64,000 nt of DNA from Sphingobacterium haloxyli. Lineage in GTDB: Bacteria > Bacteroidota > Bacteroidia > Sphingobacteriales > Sphingobacteriaceae. The position numbers and the translations under genes are program-made. The notes under the pieces are model-generated. The model was not told where the DNA came from. It worked only from the letters and a program-made list of their open reading frames with translations, and did not search any database. Shown one piece after another: positions 63,209 to 64,000 of this stretch. The stretch covers positions 1-64,000 of the forward strand of contig NZ_PVBQ01000016.1 of assembly GCF_002980525.1 (NCBI RefSeq), in the 5' to 3' direction. How positions within the stretch are numbered: the first letter of the stretch is position 1; every line of letters begins with the position of its first letter.

Positions 63209-63961
63209 CTATTTGTTACGTTGTCGCTGTACTTCTAGCATCTTCGCATACTTCATATAAGAGAAGAACGATTGGATTAACGAAAACGTTACACCATCAA
63301 TACCATGAAAAATACCTTTTTTTAAAAAATAGGCTTTAAAGAACGCTGTAACGCCATGGAGCACAGGAGAAAGTGCATTCACTTTTTTTCCTTTTTTGAT
63401 AAATTCTTCTACTTGCCAATCGGTATACTGGTTTTTTTTGGCAATCAACTGGTGGAAACTATCCCATGCATAATGTAATAAGTGCATGTCGGATTTTTTC
63501 AGGTTAGTAGCAATAATACGTTGGTGTACCAGATGGGAGGAAGGGCTAGCTGTGTTTCTGTTAAAAAAACGACAAGCATAATCCGGATACCAATCTGCAA
63601 AATTTATCTCTTTGTTTTTTAGAAAGTTCCTTCGTTTGAAGCTATAAGCATCATAAGGAAGCTGGAGGTATTCCTTTTTCTCAAAGAACGGATAGCAATC
63701 GTGGTCCAGAAACTCGTCGGTATCTACATTTAGTATCCACTCGTTTTTACAGAATTGCAGCCCGAAGGTACGTTGCGGTCCGTCGCCTAGAAAAGACTGG
63801 GAAATAACGGTTGCTCCTAGCGATGTGGCGATTTCGACGGTTTTATCCTGGCTATGAGAATCGATAATGATAACCTCATCACAGACCTTCTGTAAACCCT
63901 TGATGCATTTTTCAATATGTTTTTCTTCGTTGAAGGTAATAACCAGTCCGCTTACGCCCAT
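63209..63961 (-). CDS. Family 2 glycosyltransferase (WaaE/KdtX-like)
   Basis: A 250-residue GT2 enzyme of the LPS core type. GLVITFNEEKHIEKCI, IIIDSHSQDKTVEIA and the metal site ILNVDTDEFLDHDC are clear; FADWYPDYACRFFNRN and the central HQRIIAT match WaaE/KdtX relatives, which add glucose or similar sugars to the inner core. It starts 39 bases from the window edge. Confidence 0.9.
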   Translation of the reverse strand: MGVSGLVITFNEEKHIEKCIKGLQKVCDEVIIIDSHSQDKTVEIATSLGATVISQSFLGDGPQRTFGLQFCKNEWILNVDTDEFLDHDCYPFFEKKEYLQLPYDAYSFKRRNFLKNKEINFADWYPDYACRFFNRNTASPSSHLVHQRIIATNLKKSDMHLLHYAWDSFHQLIAKKNQYTDWQVEEFIKKGKKVNALSPVLHGVTAFFKAYFLKKGIFHGIDGVTFSLIQSFFSYMKYAKMLEVQRQRNK

Positions 63962-64000
63962 ATCAATAATTTTTTCTTTTAGGCATTGGTGAATGCTACG

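Overview
The window reads as chromosomal DNA of a Bacteroidota bacterium of the family Sphingobacteriaceae (Sphingobacterium, Olivibacter or Pedobacter relative). Supporting signs are SusC/SusD and TlpA-like proteins, GLPGLI and HYC_CC_PP family proteins, GldC, an S46 dipeptidyl-peptidase, the ileS-traR-lspA gene order, a Hc1-type histone-like protein, AT-rich intergenic DNA, and promoters of the Bacteroidota type (-7 element TAnnTTTG). The genus is inferred.

Layout. 1-6.5 kb: azurin lipoprotein, FloA, KdsC and Maf, then a TonB receptor with a fused heavy-metal (HMA) domain and a HYC_CC_PP protein. 6.5-10.3 kb: trpD-F-B-A on the minus strand, preceded by a complete transcription attenuator whose 15-residue leader peptide holds three consecutive Trp codons. 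10.3-37.7 kb: mostly housekeeping (ABC ATPase, PlsC, M20 and S46 peptidases, DEAD-box helicase, GldC, LspA, TraR-like protein, IleS, IscA-type protein, GlyA, ECF sigma factor, PurE/PurK, NuoA/NuoB, Ffh, zinc metalloprotease). A 59-residue histone H1-like gene lies at 17996-18175.

From about 37.8 kb the window becomes accessory. 37.8-40.5 kb holds a 5'-truncated AlbA_2-type ATPase, a DUF1016 PDDEXK nuclease and a small HTH regulator. 40.6-41.8 kb is a gene-free stretch with a multi-palindrome cluster and two tandem arrays with an exact 11-bp period: 20 units (10 TTCGGG-type then 10 CCCGAA-type, so the halves are inverted) and 10 units. These sit just upstream of a TlpA-SusC-SusD operon (41.8-47.7 kb). 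47.8-50.6 kb holds a small secreted protein with a structured leader, a membrane LytTR regulator and an HU-like protein.

50.9-64 kb couples two predicted pore-forming lipoproteins with glycan synthesis: a MACPF lipoprotein (52254-53318) and a cholesterol-dependent-cytolysin-like lipoprotein (57426-58925) whose domain 4 is replaced by three short repeats. They flank two duplicated GT2 enzymes, a GT2 remnant and an alpha-1,2-fucosyltransferase; more glycosyltransferases follow to the window edge. In gut Bacteroides, MACPF toxins are known to sit beside LPS glycan genes that decide self-resistance. This locus looks like a similar toxin/surface-glycan arrangement, with a CDC-type toxin added; that reading is inference.
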